A stretch of 7,405 nt of DNA, taken from positions 1 to 7,405 of the forward strand of contig JAGWAW010000067.1 of assembly GCA_021296165.1 (NCBI GenBank). The letters run 5' to 3'. This document shows, piece after piece, positions 1-5,750 of this stretch (the stretch's first letter is position 1; each line of letters starts with the position of its first letter). The position numbers and the translations under genes are program-made. Under the pieces are notes generated by a model, which saw nothing but the letters and a program-made list of their open reading frames with translations, made no database searches and had not been told where the DNA came from. This stretch comes from Nitrosopumilaceae archaeon (GTDB lineage: Archaea > Thermoproteota > Nitrososphaeria > Nitrososphaerales > Nitrosopumilaceae).

Positions 1-50
1 GCATTATATGCCGACTCGGCGGAGTCATCCCGGCGTGTTTGCCATTTCAT
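1..50 (-). CDS. Possible 5' end of a leftward gene (partial)
   Basis: A minus-strand frame begins with ATG at 50-48 and stays open to the left edge, giving about 16 residues that start MKWQTRRDDSAESAYN. What favours a real start is the spacing: a TATA-like TTTAAAAG (minus strand, about 80-87) lies roughly 34 bases upstream of the ATG, as expected for an archaeal promoter with a short leader. The fragment is too short to recognise a family. A plus-strand frame open from the left edge to a TAG at 127-129 covers the same bases and cannot be excluded. Low confidence. Confidence 0.2.
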   Translation of the reverse strand, partial: MKWQTRRDDSAESAYN

Positions 51-79
51 GGTGAAGCGTGACAGGCTCACACGCCGAT

Positions 80-88
80 CTTTTAAAC
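80..88. promoter_or_regulatory. TATA-like box, possibly shared by two divergent genes
   Basis: CTTTTAAAC is nearly self-complementary, so it reads as an archaeal TATA box on both strands. It lies about 30 bases from the rightward GTG at 116 and about 34 bases from the leftward ATG at 50, the distances expected for short-leader transcripts. Its function is inferred from position only. Confidence 0.3.
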
Positions 89-107
89 CACCGTACCACC
101 AAAAGTT

Positions 108-132
108 GGTCCTAGGTGGATCTGCCTAGACC
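108..132. repeat. Imperfect hairpin
   Basis: GGTC-c-TAGG (108-116) can pair with CCTAGACC (125-132) across an 8-base loop: eight base pairs with one bulged C. It covers the possible GTG start at 116 and a TAG stop of another frame at 127-129. It could be an RNA structure at the 5' end of a short transcript or chance; no T-run follows, so it does not look like a terminator. Confidence 0.3.
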
Positions 133-274
133 CGGACCGGAAAAGCACATTTCCATCTACTGGGGCATGGTGGGCACCATAATTCCAGTTCAGCCCAACA
201 GAAGCCGTCTGACTCCCATGCTAGAGAATTATTACCACATGGTGTCACAGACAGCCACATGCTCTGAATTATGA
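116..274 (+). CDS. Possible 52-residue protein or broken gene fragment
   Basis: A frame from GTG (116) to TGA (272-274) encodes 52 residues with a protein-like composition, including ISIYWGMVGTIIPV at about residues 12-25. I do not recognise a family. A TATA-like box 30 bases upstream fits a short leader. The same frame stays open after the TGA up to a second TGA at 455-457, including an ATG at 329, so the region could instead be a gene of about 113 codons broken by one stop. Chance remains likely at this length, and the opposite strand also has an open frame (126-350) that looks less protein-like. Confidence 0.2.
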   Translation: MDLPRPGPEKHISIYWGMVGTIIPVQPNRSRLTPMLENYYHMVSQTATCSEL

Positions 275-562
275 CGCAGGACGTGGTGTAGGATACGATA
301 CGTATCCGGAAACAAAAACCCGACTGCAATGTCACGGATCGTCGGCGCAATACCGCCAGTGCGAGATCACCCTAAGCAACCGATATGCCGCAGGCACCCC
401 CAAACTCTCGGATACGCACCCGCCATCAAGTGTGCTGACGGCCGGTTCGGCGTGTGATTTCCTGCACGGTGTACCAAGTCTGTCTAGGGTTCGCGCTGGG
501 AACGGATCCGCGGGACGCTGATCCGCGCCCAGCCGCATCCCGGGCCGCACGGGCGGCGGCCG
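275..562. other. Gene-poor stretch downstream of ctaB
   Basis: I see no convincing gene here. The bases hold the continuation of the frame described at 116-274 (open to 457), a small hairpin at 291-307 (GGATAC/GTATCC, 5-base loop), and a direct repeat of GATCCGCG at 505-512 and 520-527. Minus-strand frames at 332-550 and 426-1145 are open but have non-protein-like composition, and the second lies across ctaB. Confidence 0.4.
543..561 (-). terminator. GC hairpin just after the ctaB stop
   Basis: GGCCGC (543-548) and GCGGCC (556-561) form a perfect six-base stem with a 7-base loop. It begins one base after the ctaB stop codon in the direction of transcription. There is no T-run after it, and archaeal termination normally depends on T-runs, so it may be an mRNA 3'-end structure or chance in GC-rich sequence. 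Confidence 0.2.
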
Positions 563-1468
563 CTACACCCGAATGTGGAACACCCCGTCCACGGCCACTG
601 CCAAGAATATAATGGTCAGGTACGGGGCGGTGACCTTGTAGGCCTTCCAGGCAAAGTCCGAGGTTGGCTCCCGGGTCAGACGGTAGTGGTAGTACAGCAT
701 CAGCCCCCCCGAGACGGCGGCGATCAGGGTGTACACCATACCCATCCCGAAGGCATAGAGCATCAGTGAATATGGGACAAGAATTACGGTGTTGGCCAGG
801 ATGTACTTTGAGGTGCGGTGCATCCCTATGACGACCGGCAGCATAGGAACCTCGGCTTGGGCGTATTCGTCCCGGATCTTCATGGCCAGGCACCAAAAGT
901 GCGACGGCGTCCACACAAACACCAGAAAGCCCACCAAGAATCCCAACACATCCAAGGAGCCGGTGGCTGCCGCCCACCCGGCCCAAGAGGCGGCGCTGCC
1001 TGCGATGCCCCCGATTACTATATTGGACGTGTTCCGTCGTTTGAGCCATGCAGTGTATATTATGACATAGGAGAATATTCCCAGCGCTATAAAGAAGGCC
1101 GAGGCGGCGTTTATGAGCACGTACCCGTACACCACCGATATGCACGAGAGAGCAAGACCGTATGCCATCACTGCCCTAGCCGAGATCCTGCCCGATGGTA
1201 TGGGCCGGGTGCTAGTGCGGCTCATCCGTGGGTCTATGTCCCGGTCATAGTAGTGGTTCAGGGCGCTGGACCCCGCCGAGGCCAAGGCCCCGGCAACCAC
1301 CACGTGTATGTATGTCTGGTACTCCACCCCCGGGGAGCCAGGCGCCAGCTGGCCAGCCGCGTACAGGGATGCCACCGCTGTTATCACCAGCAGCACCACG
1401 ATCCGGGGCTTTGACACCTCCACAAGCTCCTTCAGCACCAATCCGGGGAGAGTTCCCTGCACATCCAT
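563..1468 (-). CDS. ctaB: Protoheme IX farnesyltransferase (heme O synthase)
   Basis: This 301-residue integral membrane protein of the UbiA prenyltransferase family attaches a farnesyl group to heme B to make heme O, the cofactor precursor of heme-copper terminal oxidases. The first Mg-prenyl-diphosphate motif is clear: N71 followed by YYDRDID (D75, D79) and then MSRTSTRPIPSGRI. The second region is FVWTPSHFWCLAMKIRDEY followed by AEVPMLPVV (D200, E206, about 184-213), and YTAWLKRRNTSNIVIGG lies at 138-154. Long hydrophobic segments occur throughout (for example 23-38, 100-142, 172-193 and near the C-terminus). Length and motif order match full-length CtaB. The start is ATG at 1468; AGAGATT just upstream is a weak ribosome-site candidate, and I see no clear TATA box. 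It stands alone here, with no oxidase subunits next to it, so its link to respiration comes from the family, not the context. Confidence 0.95.
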   Translation of the reverse strand: MDVQGTLPGLVLKELVEVSKPRIVVLLVITAVASLYAAGQLAPGSPGVEYQTYIHVVVAGALASAGSSALNHYYDRDIDPRMSRTSTRPIPSGRISARAVMAYGLALSCISVVYGYVLINAASAFFIALGIFSYVIIYTAWLKRRNTSNIVIGGIAGSAASWAGWAAATGSLDVLGFLVGFLVFVWTPSHFWCLAMKIRDEYAQAEVPMLPVVIGMHRTSKYILANTVILVPYSLMLYAFGMGMVYTLIAAVSGGLMLYYHYRLTREPTSDFAWKAYKVTAPYLTIIFLAVAVDGVFHIRV

Positions 1469-1688
1469 TTAATCTCTTTAGGGAACGATGGTCTGAAGAA
1501 CGGGTGAAACCGGGGCGATTTGAAGGGCGGCCCGGCAAAAACGAGCTTGCCCATTATGGATCCGGGCCACATACGGACCGGAGGCCATTCCCTGCAGGAT
1601 ACGACGGCACGCGGCGGTAGTTTTGGACCATTCCCGGACACCCGCGCGCAGCACCCCCCGTCGCGGGCCGCCATCGCCCCCGCGCCCA

Positions 1689-1704
1689 GGCCTTCACGAA
1701 GGCC
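1689..1704. repeat. Perfect inverted repeat, 7-base arms
   Basis: GGCCTTC-AC-GAAGGCC has arms that match perfectly around a 2-base centre. It sits about 29 bases upstream of the short frame at 1733, so it could be a protein-binding site; the loop is too tight for a good RNA hairpin. No second copy was seen in the window. Confidence 0.3.
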
Positions 1705-1732
1705 ATGTCACCATACTGGCGTATTGTGGCAG

Positions 1733-1858
1733 ATGCGCATTGACGGTATCTGGACGGTCCGGGTGTGTCTTGAGGACCCGACCACTACGCCGAACCTATC
1801 CCTCATCCCAAAAGACGTTCGCGGCGTTGTCCCCGATGTGCTGTATGCAGTGGAATGA
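1733..1858 (+). CDS. Possible 41-residue protein, unrecognised
   Basis: A frame from ATG at 1733 to TGA at 1856-1858 has more protein-like composition than its surroundings: IDGIWTVRVCLEDP at residues 3-16, then PNLSLIPKDVRGVVPDVLY at 20-38. Third codon positions are mostly G or C, as in the real genes here. The frame is open upstream to 1520, but that part is Pro/Arg-rich and unconvincing. There is no clear ribosome site or TATA box. It may be a small protein, the remnant of a larger gene, or chance. Confidence 0.17.
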   Translation: MRIDGIWTVRVCLEDPTTTPNLSLIPKDVRGVVPDVLYAVE

Positions 1859-2038
1859 GCCGGGGCGCTCGTCGCCGAACAGCCCCATCTCAGCCCCGGC
1901 GTCGAGTCCATGGAGGCGGTGTCGGACTTGGGGTCATTATGGACCTGCGTCCGCTGTAACGTATGGCGTTGCAGTCTCTGACGCCCTCGTATGCCGGGTC
2001 ACCCGGCACGTCGCCGGAGCCGCTGGGCATCATCCCCA

Positions 2039-2263
2039 TCATCCTTCTCGGGTACGGCGAGCCGTTGGCACCACCGTGACCGTCGCGACGCATATCTTGC
2101 CATGCTGTGCGGGTATGAGATGCCGCTTGACGGGGATATTCACGCCGGTCTGCCGTATTGGCGTGGTGCCAGCTGGCATACCTCGGCACGCCACATCCTC
2201 CGGAGTCGACGATCTTGGCATCGTGGACCGCGTCGTTCCTAGCCATATTGGTGATCTCTTCAT
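2039..2263 (-). CDS. Possible 74-residue protein downstream of phoU, unrecognised
   Basis: An ATG at 2263 lies 23 bases past the phoU stop on the same strand, so this frame could be the last cistron of the pst operon. The product is rich in Thr, Arg, Pro and Val, with GVNIPVKRHLIPAQHGKICV near residues 40-59, and uses ATA, AAG and CGG codons as its neighbours do. No ribosome site is evident, no family is recognised, and a second minus frame (1890-2246) overlaps it almost fully. Probably chance, but placed where a real gene could be. Confidence 0.15.
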   Translation of the reverse strand: MKRSPIWLGTTRSTMPRSSTPEDVACRGMPAGTTPIRQTGVNIPVKRHLIPAQHGKICVATVTVVPTARRTREG

Positions 2264-2286
2264 CTCGCGTTTTTGGACAAGGTCCG

Positions 2287-2940
2287 CTACACCTGATACG
2301 ATTCGGGAACGGGCTGCCGCAGACTGTGTTTCCCGGTCACAATATACGCAATGGAGTCACTCATGAAGAGGGCGTGATCTGCAATCCGCTCCAGATACCT
2401 GAGCAGGAGGGCCTCTGCCAAGGCGCACTTGATGTCGTTGGACTTGAGGAGGACAGGCATCCTCTCCCGGTATATGGCATCGGTCATGGCCTCTTGCGCC
2501 CGTATGTGCCTGGCCTTGTCCAGATCCAGAGCCGCAAACGAGTGCACCGCCTCTCGGATCATACGCTCCACCAGCCGAAAAGATTCCTCAAGGCGCGAGT
2601 TTCCGCACCGGGTTATGTCGCCAAAAGAGTCGCGTATCAGGGTTATGTCATAGGCATATCTGCCGAACCGCAGGAACGCGTACGATATCTCTATGGATGA
2701 ACGGATGAACCGAAAGTCCCGGGCCATCGGCTGGTACTTCAACAGTATCTCAAAGGTAAGATCCTCCACCTCAAAGTACTGCCGAGTTATGGCGTCAGAT
2801 ACCACCCCGCATTCCGTCTTGGTATTGGCTCCGGACACAAACGACTCCATGGCCAATCCCATGCCCTTGATGGCCATATTCCCCATCTGGCCCATAGTAA
2901 AGGAGAGCTTCTTCAGCGACGGATCTATTAGTCGCGACAC
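2287..2940 (-). CDS. phoU: PhoU family phosphate transport regulator
   Basis: This 217-residue, all-helical cytoplasmic protein belongs to the PhoU family, which binds metal clusters, associates with PstB and relays phosphate status or restrains transport. The second PhoU repeat is canonical: RYLERIADHALFMSDSI at 181-197, with E184 and D188 as the usual metal-binding acidic pair. The first repeat is recognisable from RDFRFIRSSIEIS (74-86), but the matching positions read FLRFGRYAYDI (89-99), so Leu90 and Arg94 replace the acidic pair. Length fits a single two-repeat PhoU. The start is GTG at 2940, sharing its first G with the TAG stop of pstB (TAGTG), which implies translational coupling. It is the last clear gene of the pst operon. 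The family call is very secure; loss of one metal site is inferred from alignment by eye. Confidence 0.93.
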   Translation of the reverse strand: MSRLIDPSLKKLSFTMGQMGNMAIKGMGLAMESFVSGANTKTECGVVSDAITRQYFEVEDLTFEILLKYQPMARDFRFIRSSIEISYAFLRFGRYAYDITLIRDSFGDITRCGNSRLEESFRLVERMIREAVHSFAALDLDKARHIRAQEAMTDAIYRERMPVLLKSNDIKCALAEALLLRYLERIADHALFMSDSIAYIVTGKHSLRQPVPESYQV

Positions 2941-3752
2941 TATCCAAATTGTCCCTGCACGTATTTAGCAGTTAGTTTGTCGGCGGGGCGTTCAAACACC
3001 TGCTTGGTCTCGCCGTGTTCGATAAGACTTCCCATGTACATAAAGCCCGTATAGTCGGAGCAGCGCACCGCCTGCTGCATATTGTGCGTCACGATTATGA
3101 TACAATAGTCCTTCTTGAGCTCCTGAATGGTCTCCTCTATCTTCTGGGTCGCTATGGGATCCAAGGCCGAGGCCGGCTCGTCCATCAGGAGCACTTCAGG
3201 CTGTATTGCCAGCGCCCGGGCTATGCAGAGGCGCTGCTGCTGGCCACCAGAGAGCTCCAAGGCCGGCTTCCGGAGAATGTCGTGAACCTCGTCCCACAGG
3301 TATGCCAGATTCAGGCAGTCCTCGACGATCTCGTCCAGTATGGCGCGGTTTCTCACCCCGTTAAGCTTCACTCCGGCCACCACATTGTCATAGATGCTCA
3401 TGGTGGGGAACGGGTTGGGTTTTTGAAACACCATCCCCACTTTCCGGCGGTGGTATATTGGGTCGATGCTCTTGTCGTACAGATCAGTGTCGTCCAGCAG
3501 TACCCGGCCATCCACCCGCGCATTCTGGACCATATCGTGCATGCGGTTGAGGCACCTCAGATACGTGGTCTTGCCGCAGCCGGAAGGCCCTATGAGGGCG
3601 GTCACCGACTGTTCGGGAAACTTCATGGTGATATCCTTTACCGCGTGCACATCCCCATAGTAGATGCTCACGTTCTCGGTCACCATCTTGTAGCGCCGCT
3701 GGGGCTCAAGTTCCGGCGGGGTGTGCCGCTCCTGCTTTGTTATGGCCCGCAC
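2940..3752 (-). CDS. pstB: Phosphate ABC transporter ATP-binding protein PstB
   Basis: This 270-residue ABC ATPase powers phosphate import on the cytoplasmic face of the PstC-PstA channel. All nucleotide-binding motifs are intact: Walker A GPSGCGKTT (55-63), Q-loop VGMVFQKPNPFP (105-116, typical of PstB), signature LSGGQQQRLCIARAL (167-181), Walker B VLLMDEPASALDP (187-199) and the H-loop VTHN (H223). The chosen start is GTG at 3752, four bases after the pstA stop and five bases after a good ribosome site, GAGGTG (3758-3763). It gives an N-terminal tail of about 20 residues before the usual PstB start; an ATG at residue 23 is the alternative, but it has no such site. The end overlaps phoU by one base. 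Confidence 0.98.
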   Translation of the reverse strand: MRAITKQERHTPPELEPQRRYKMVTENVSIYYGDVHAVKDITMKFPEQSVTALIGPSGCGKTTYLRCLNRMHDMVQNARVDGRVLLDDTDLYDKSIDPIYHRRKVGMVFQKPNPFPTMSIYDNVVAGVKLNGVRNRAILDEIVEDCLNLAYLWDEVHDILRKPALELSGGQQQRLCIARALAIQPEVLLMDEPASALDPIATQKIEETIQELKKDYCIIIVTHNMQQAVRCSDYTGFMYMGSLIEHGETKQVFERPADKLTAKYVQGQFG

Positions 3753-3756
3753 GCCT

Positions 3757-4692
3757 TCACCTCACCTTCCGTCCCAAATGGAGTACCACTCTTAATCCTT
3801 TGCCGCCGTGCTCCTGCATGAAGAAGTAGCGCACTCCCAAGTGGATTGCGAATATTACCAGTAGCAGGGTAAAGGCCGCCCCCCAGCCCGCGATCCGGGC
3901 CTCGTCGTACGGCTGGAGCGAGAAACGCCATATTCGGAGGGGAAGCGCGTCCATGGGCGTGTCCATATCCTCAAAGAAGACGCTGCTTCCCACCACGGTC
4001 ATTATGAGCGGGGCCGTCTCCCCGCCCACCCTAGACACGGAGAGCAGCACGCCGGTTATTATCCCCTTCTTGGCCTGTGACAGGACTATCCGGAGCGTGA
4101 TGGCCATCTTGGATAGGCCCAGAGCCGCCCCGGCCTCCCTGTAGGTCCACGGCACCATCCGTATGGACTCTTCGGTGGCCCGGGCCACTATGGGAAACAT
4201 GATAAGCGAGAGGGCAAACCCGCCGGCCCACACCGAGAAGTGGCCCAAGACGAGCACCACCGCCAAGAACGCGAATATGCCCAGCACTATGGAGGGGACT
4301 TGGATGAAGACATCCATGAAGAACCGGATCTGACGGGCCAGCCAGCCGCCGCCCCCGAATTCGGCCAGGTATATTCCACCCAGTATGCCCACCGGCAGGC
4401 CCAGTACGGAACTCAGTCCTATCAGTATGAGTGTCCCCTGAATGGCCGGCCCTATGGAGATAAGACCGGCGCCCACGGCTCCCGGCTCCTCGGTCAGAAA
4501 CGCCCAGCTGAGTACCGGCAGGCCGCTGTATACCGCCGTCCCGAGTATCCACACCAGCGGAATTATCGCTGTGAGGGCGCATGCCACGACGGCTCCCCTC
4601 ATGATCTTGTCGACCCAGAGCCGGCGCCTCACATTAGACTTGAACATGGCCCGGATCTCGGCTCGTTTTTGCTGTCTGGACTCGTGGCTCAA
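3757..4692 (-). CDS. pstA: Phosphate ABC transporter permease PstA
   Basis: This 311-residue inner-membrane permease pairs with PstC to form the phosphate channel. A basic cytoplasmic N-terminus (1-32) is followed by about six hydrophobic segments, starting near 33-54 and 84-110. The EAA loop that contacts PstB is clear: YREAGAALGLSK (184-195, with E186 and G192), followed by SVSRVGGETAPLIMTVVG, a PstA hallmark. FIQVPSIVLGIFAF (129-142) is also typical. The start is TTG at 4692 inside the sequence TTGA, overlapping the pstC stop by four bases, with GAGGGG eight bases upstream (4701-4706). The ATG at residue 16 is a possible but less well placed alternative. The C-terminus is basic and ends four bases before pstB. 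Confidence 0.97.
   Translation of the reverse strand: MSHESRQQKRAEIRAMFKSNVRRRLWVDKIMRGAVVACALTAIIPLVWILGTAVYSGLPVLSWAFLTEEPGAVGAGLISIGPAIQGTLILIGLSSVLGLPVGILGGIYLAEFGGGGWLARQIRFFMDVFIQVPSIVLGIFAFLAVVLVLGHFSVWAGGFALSLIMFPIVARATEESIRMVPWTYREAGAALGLSKMAITLRIVLSQAKKGIITGVLLSVSRVGGETAPLIMTVVGSSVFFEDMDTPMDALPLRIWRFSLQPYDEARIAGWGAAFTLLLVIFAIHLGVRYFFMQEHGGKGLRVVLHLGRKVR
3758..3763 (-). promoter_or_regulatory. Ribosome binding site of pstB
   Basis: GAGGTG on the minus strand ends five bases before the GTG at 3752 and spans the pstA stop codon. It decides in favour of the GTG start over the ATG 22 codons downstream. Confidence 0.6.
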
Positions 4693-5666
4693 TGCACCGG
4701 CCCCTCGTTCACCTTCACCATGCGGCCCACCAGAAAGTGTGCCGTAACGTTGATGGCAAGCCCCACCCCCAGCAGTATAAGCCCTATTCCAATCAGGGCG
4801 GGCGTATGCAGCCCTATCGGGGACGCCTCCAGAAACTCGTTGGCTATTATGCTGGGCATGGTCTGGCCAGCGTCAAACAACGAGCTCACCATGGCGTTGG
4901 CTCCGGTGGCATTCCCGATCAGCATGGTTACGGCCATCGTCTCTCCCACAGCCCGGCCCAGTCCCAGCATCGCGGCGCCCAGCAGGCCGGCCTTGGAGTA
5001 CGGGAATATGGCCATACGGAACATCTCGAACGTCGTAGATCCAAGCATGTACGCGGCCTCCTTCTGCTGGTGGGGTACGGCGCTCATCACCTCTCGGGAT
5101 ATGGACGAGATTGTGGGAATGATCATTATGGCCAGTATGATGCTGGCAGTCAGTACGTCTAGGCCGAACGGCGTTCCGCCGAAGAGGTATATCGAGTCCC
5201 CGAGCGTATCGTGGAGCGGCTTCTCCACATAGTCCCTGAAGTACAGGCGGAAGACGAACAGTCCCCACAGGCCAAACACCACGCTGGGGACGGCCTCGAT
5301 GAGATCCACCAGATACCCCAACGGCCTGCCCAGCCTCTTTGGCATTATCATCACCAGCATCGCGATCCCGATGCTCAGCGGAAAGCCCAAGGCCAAGGCC
5401 AAGGCAGAGGTTATCAGGGTCCCCAGCACGTATGGCAGCGCCCCGTACGACTCTCGGCCAGGCACCGAGTTCCAGTCAGTCCCGAAGACGAACTCGGCGC
5501 CCTCCTCTTCCCATATTGGTGCCGATTCAAAGCCCAGCTGTATCGCCATCACCAGTATGACTGCCAGCACGTAGGCGCCCGCCGCCGCGGTCGCGTACTT
5601 GAAGATCCTCTCCGAGAGCAGCCACCGCCGGGGCTTCTCGTCTCGTTGTATCCACCGCTTTGGCAC
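4689..5666 (-). CDS. pstC: Phosphate ABC transporter permease PstC
   Basis: This 325-residue permease is the partner of PstA in the phosphate import channel and the first gene of the operon. A basic N-terminus (1-24) precedes a first membrane segment (25-46), then an extracytoplasmic stretch with FGTDWNSVPGRESYGALPY (61-79), a PstC-family feature. Further membrane segments lie at about 80-108, 123-143, 171-188 and toward the C-terminus. The EAA loop reads KEAAYMLGSTTFEMF (202-216, E203, G209), followed by GLGRAVGETMAVTMLIGN, typical of PstC. The start is GTG at 5666, with no ribosome site; with the TATA-like box about 30 bases upstream this suggests a leaderless or very short leader mRNA. Normally pstS would sit upstream, but here a divergent regulator gene does. 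Confidence 0.97.
   Translation of the reverse strand: MPKRWIQRDEKPRRWLLSERIFKYATAAAGAYVLAVILVMAIQLGFESAPIWEEEGAEFVFGTDWNSVPGRESYGALPYVLGTLITSALALALGFPLSIGIAMLVMIMPKRLGRPLGYLVDLIEAVPSVVFGLWGLFVFRLYFRDYVEKPLHDTLGDSIYLFGGTPFGLDVLTASIILAIMIIPTISSISREVMSAVPHQQKEAAYMLGSTTFEMFRMAIFPYSKAGLLGAAMLGLGRAVGETMAVTMLIGNATGANAMVSSLFDAGQTMPSIIANEFLEASPIGLHTPALIGIGLILLGVGLAINVTAHFLVGRMVKVNEGPVH
4701..4706 (-). promoter_or_regulatory. Ribosome binding site of pstA
   Basis: GAGGGG on the minus strand lies within the last codons of pstC, eight bases before the TTG at 4692. It supports the unusual TTG start and initiation by reinitiation or coupling at the TTGA overlap. Confidence 0.55.
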
Positions 5667-5689
5667 GAATCGTTATGCAGGCGAAAAAA

Positions 5690-5719
5690 ATATGTAATAT
5701 ATGCAAATAGATTACCTAT
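5690..5719. promoter_or_regulatory. Candidate operator: inverted repeat in the divergent promoter
   Basis: ATATGTAAT (5690-5698) and ATTACCTAT (5711-5719) are inverted copies with one mismatch, separated by 12 bases, so their centres are 21 bp apart, or two turns of the helix. The repeat overlaps the TATA-like box proposed for pstC, as a repressor site would. A related element, GTTACTATATA (5736-5746), resembles the right arm ATTACCTATA in direct orientation 25 bases away. The natural candidate binder is the AbrB-PhoU protein encoded alongside, but that is inference. Confidence 0.35.
5695..5703 (-). promoter_or_regulatory. TATA-like box of the pst operon
   Basis: The minus strand reads CATATATTA here, inside the only AT-rich stretch upstream of pstC. 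Archaeal transcription usually starts about 25 bases after the box, near 5670-5675, only a few bases before the GTG at 5666. This fits a short-leader mRNA with no ribosome site for the first gene. Confidence 0.5.
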
Positions 5720-5748
5720 ACCATATTCTTGCCATGTTACTATATAGA
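5713..5748 (+). promoter_or_regulatory. Promoter region of the AbrB-PhoU gene, two TATA candidates
   Basis: TACCTATA (5713-5720) lies about 31-38 bases before the ATG at 5751 and would give a short-leader mRNA. TATATAGA (5741-5748) is a better sequence match but lies only three bases before the ATG. If it is the true box, transcription would begin near 5768-5772 and translation would have to start at TTG codons at 5790 or 5793. Which one is used decides the protein start. Confidence 0.35.
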
Positions 5749-5750
5749 AA

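Larger units (their letters stand above)
1469..2286. other. 818-base gap between phoU and ctaB with no secure gene
   Basis: Both flanking genes point left, so this stretch is downstream of phoU and upstream of ctaB. Several frames are open on both strands (plus 1623-2366, plus 1520-1858, minus 1890-2246, minus 2039-2263, minus 1432-1674). They overlap one another, are rich in Arg, Pro, Ser and His, and show no family motif, as expected of GC-rich non-coding DNA. I found no tRNA-like B box, no rRNA and no C/D-box motif pair by eye. It may be a decayed gene, a long untranslated region or an unrecognised RNA. The two best short frames and a palindrome are listed separately. Confidence 0.5.

Noticed and set aside
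426..1145. 239-codon minus-strand open frame overlapping ctaB
   Set aside because: It shares most of its length with ctaB in another frame, and its Gly/Arg/His-rich translation is typical of an out-of-frame reading.
818..1414. 198-codon plus-strand open frame across ctaB
   Set aside because: Antisense to the conserved prenyltransferase motifs; no protein-like composition.
2167..2178. Perfect 12-base palindrome TGCCAGCTGGCA
   Set aside because: A palindrome of this length is expected by chance about once or twice in a window of this size, and it has no meaningful position relative to a gene.
2270..2289. Small hairpin GGAC/GTCC next to a run of five A or T after phoU
   Set aside because: On the transcribed strand the run is A, not T, and the stem has only four pairs, so it does not resemble a terminator of the pst operon.
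1623..2366. 247-codon plus-strand open frame in the phoU-ctaB gap
   Set aside because: It is the longest frame in the gap but runs 80 bases into the conserved 3' end of phoU on the other strand, and is rich in Arg, Pro, Ser and Cys with no motif, start signal or family likeness.
3015..3821. 268-codon plus-strand open frame across pstB
   Set aside because: Antisense shadow of an ABC ATPase with all motifs intact on the other strand; the His-rich translation has no recognisable domain.
4240..5232. 330-codon plus-strand open frame across pstA and pstC
   Set aside because: It is antisense to two clear permease genes whose codon structure keeps this frame open; the translation is rich in Ser, Arg, Pro and Gln with no family motif.
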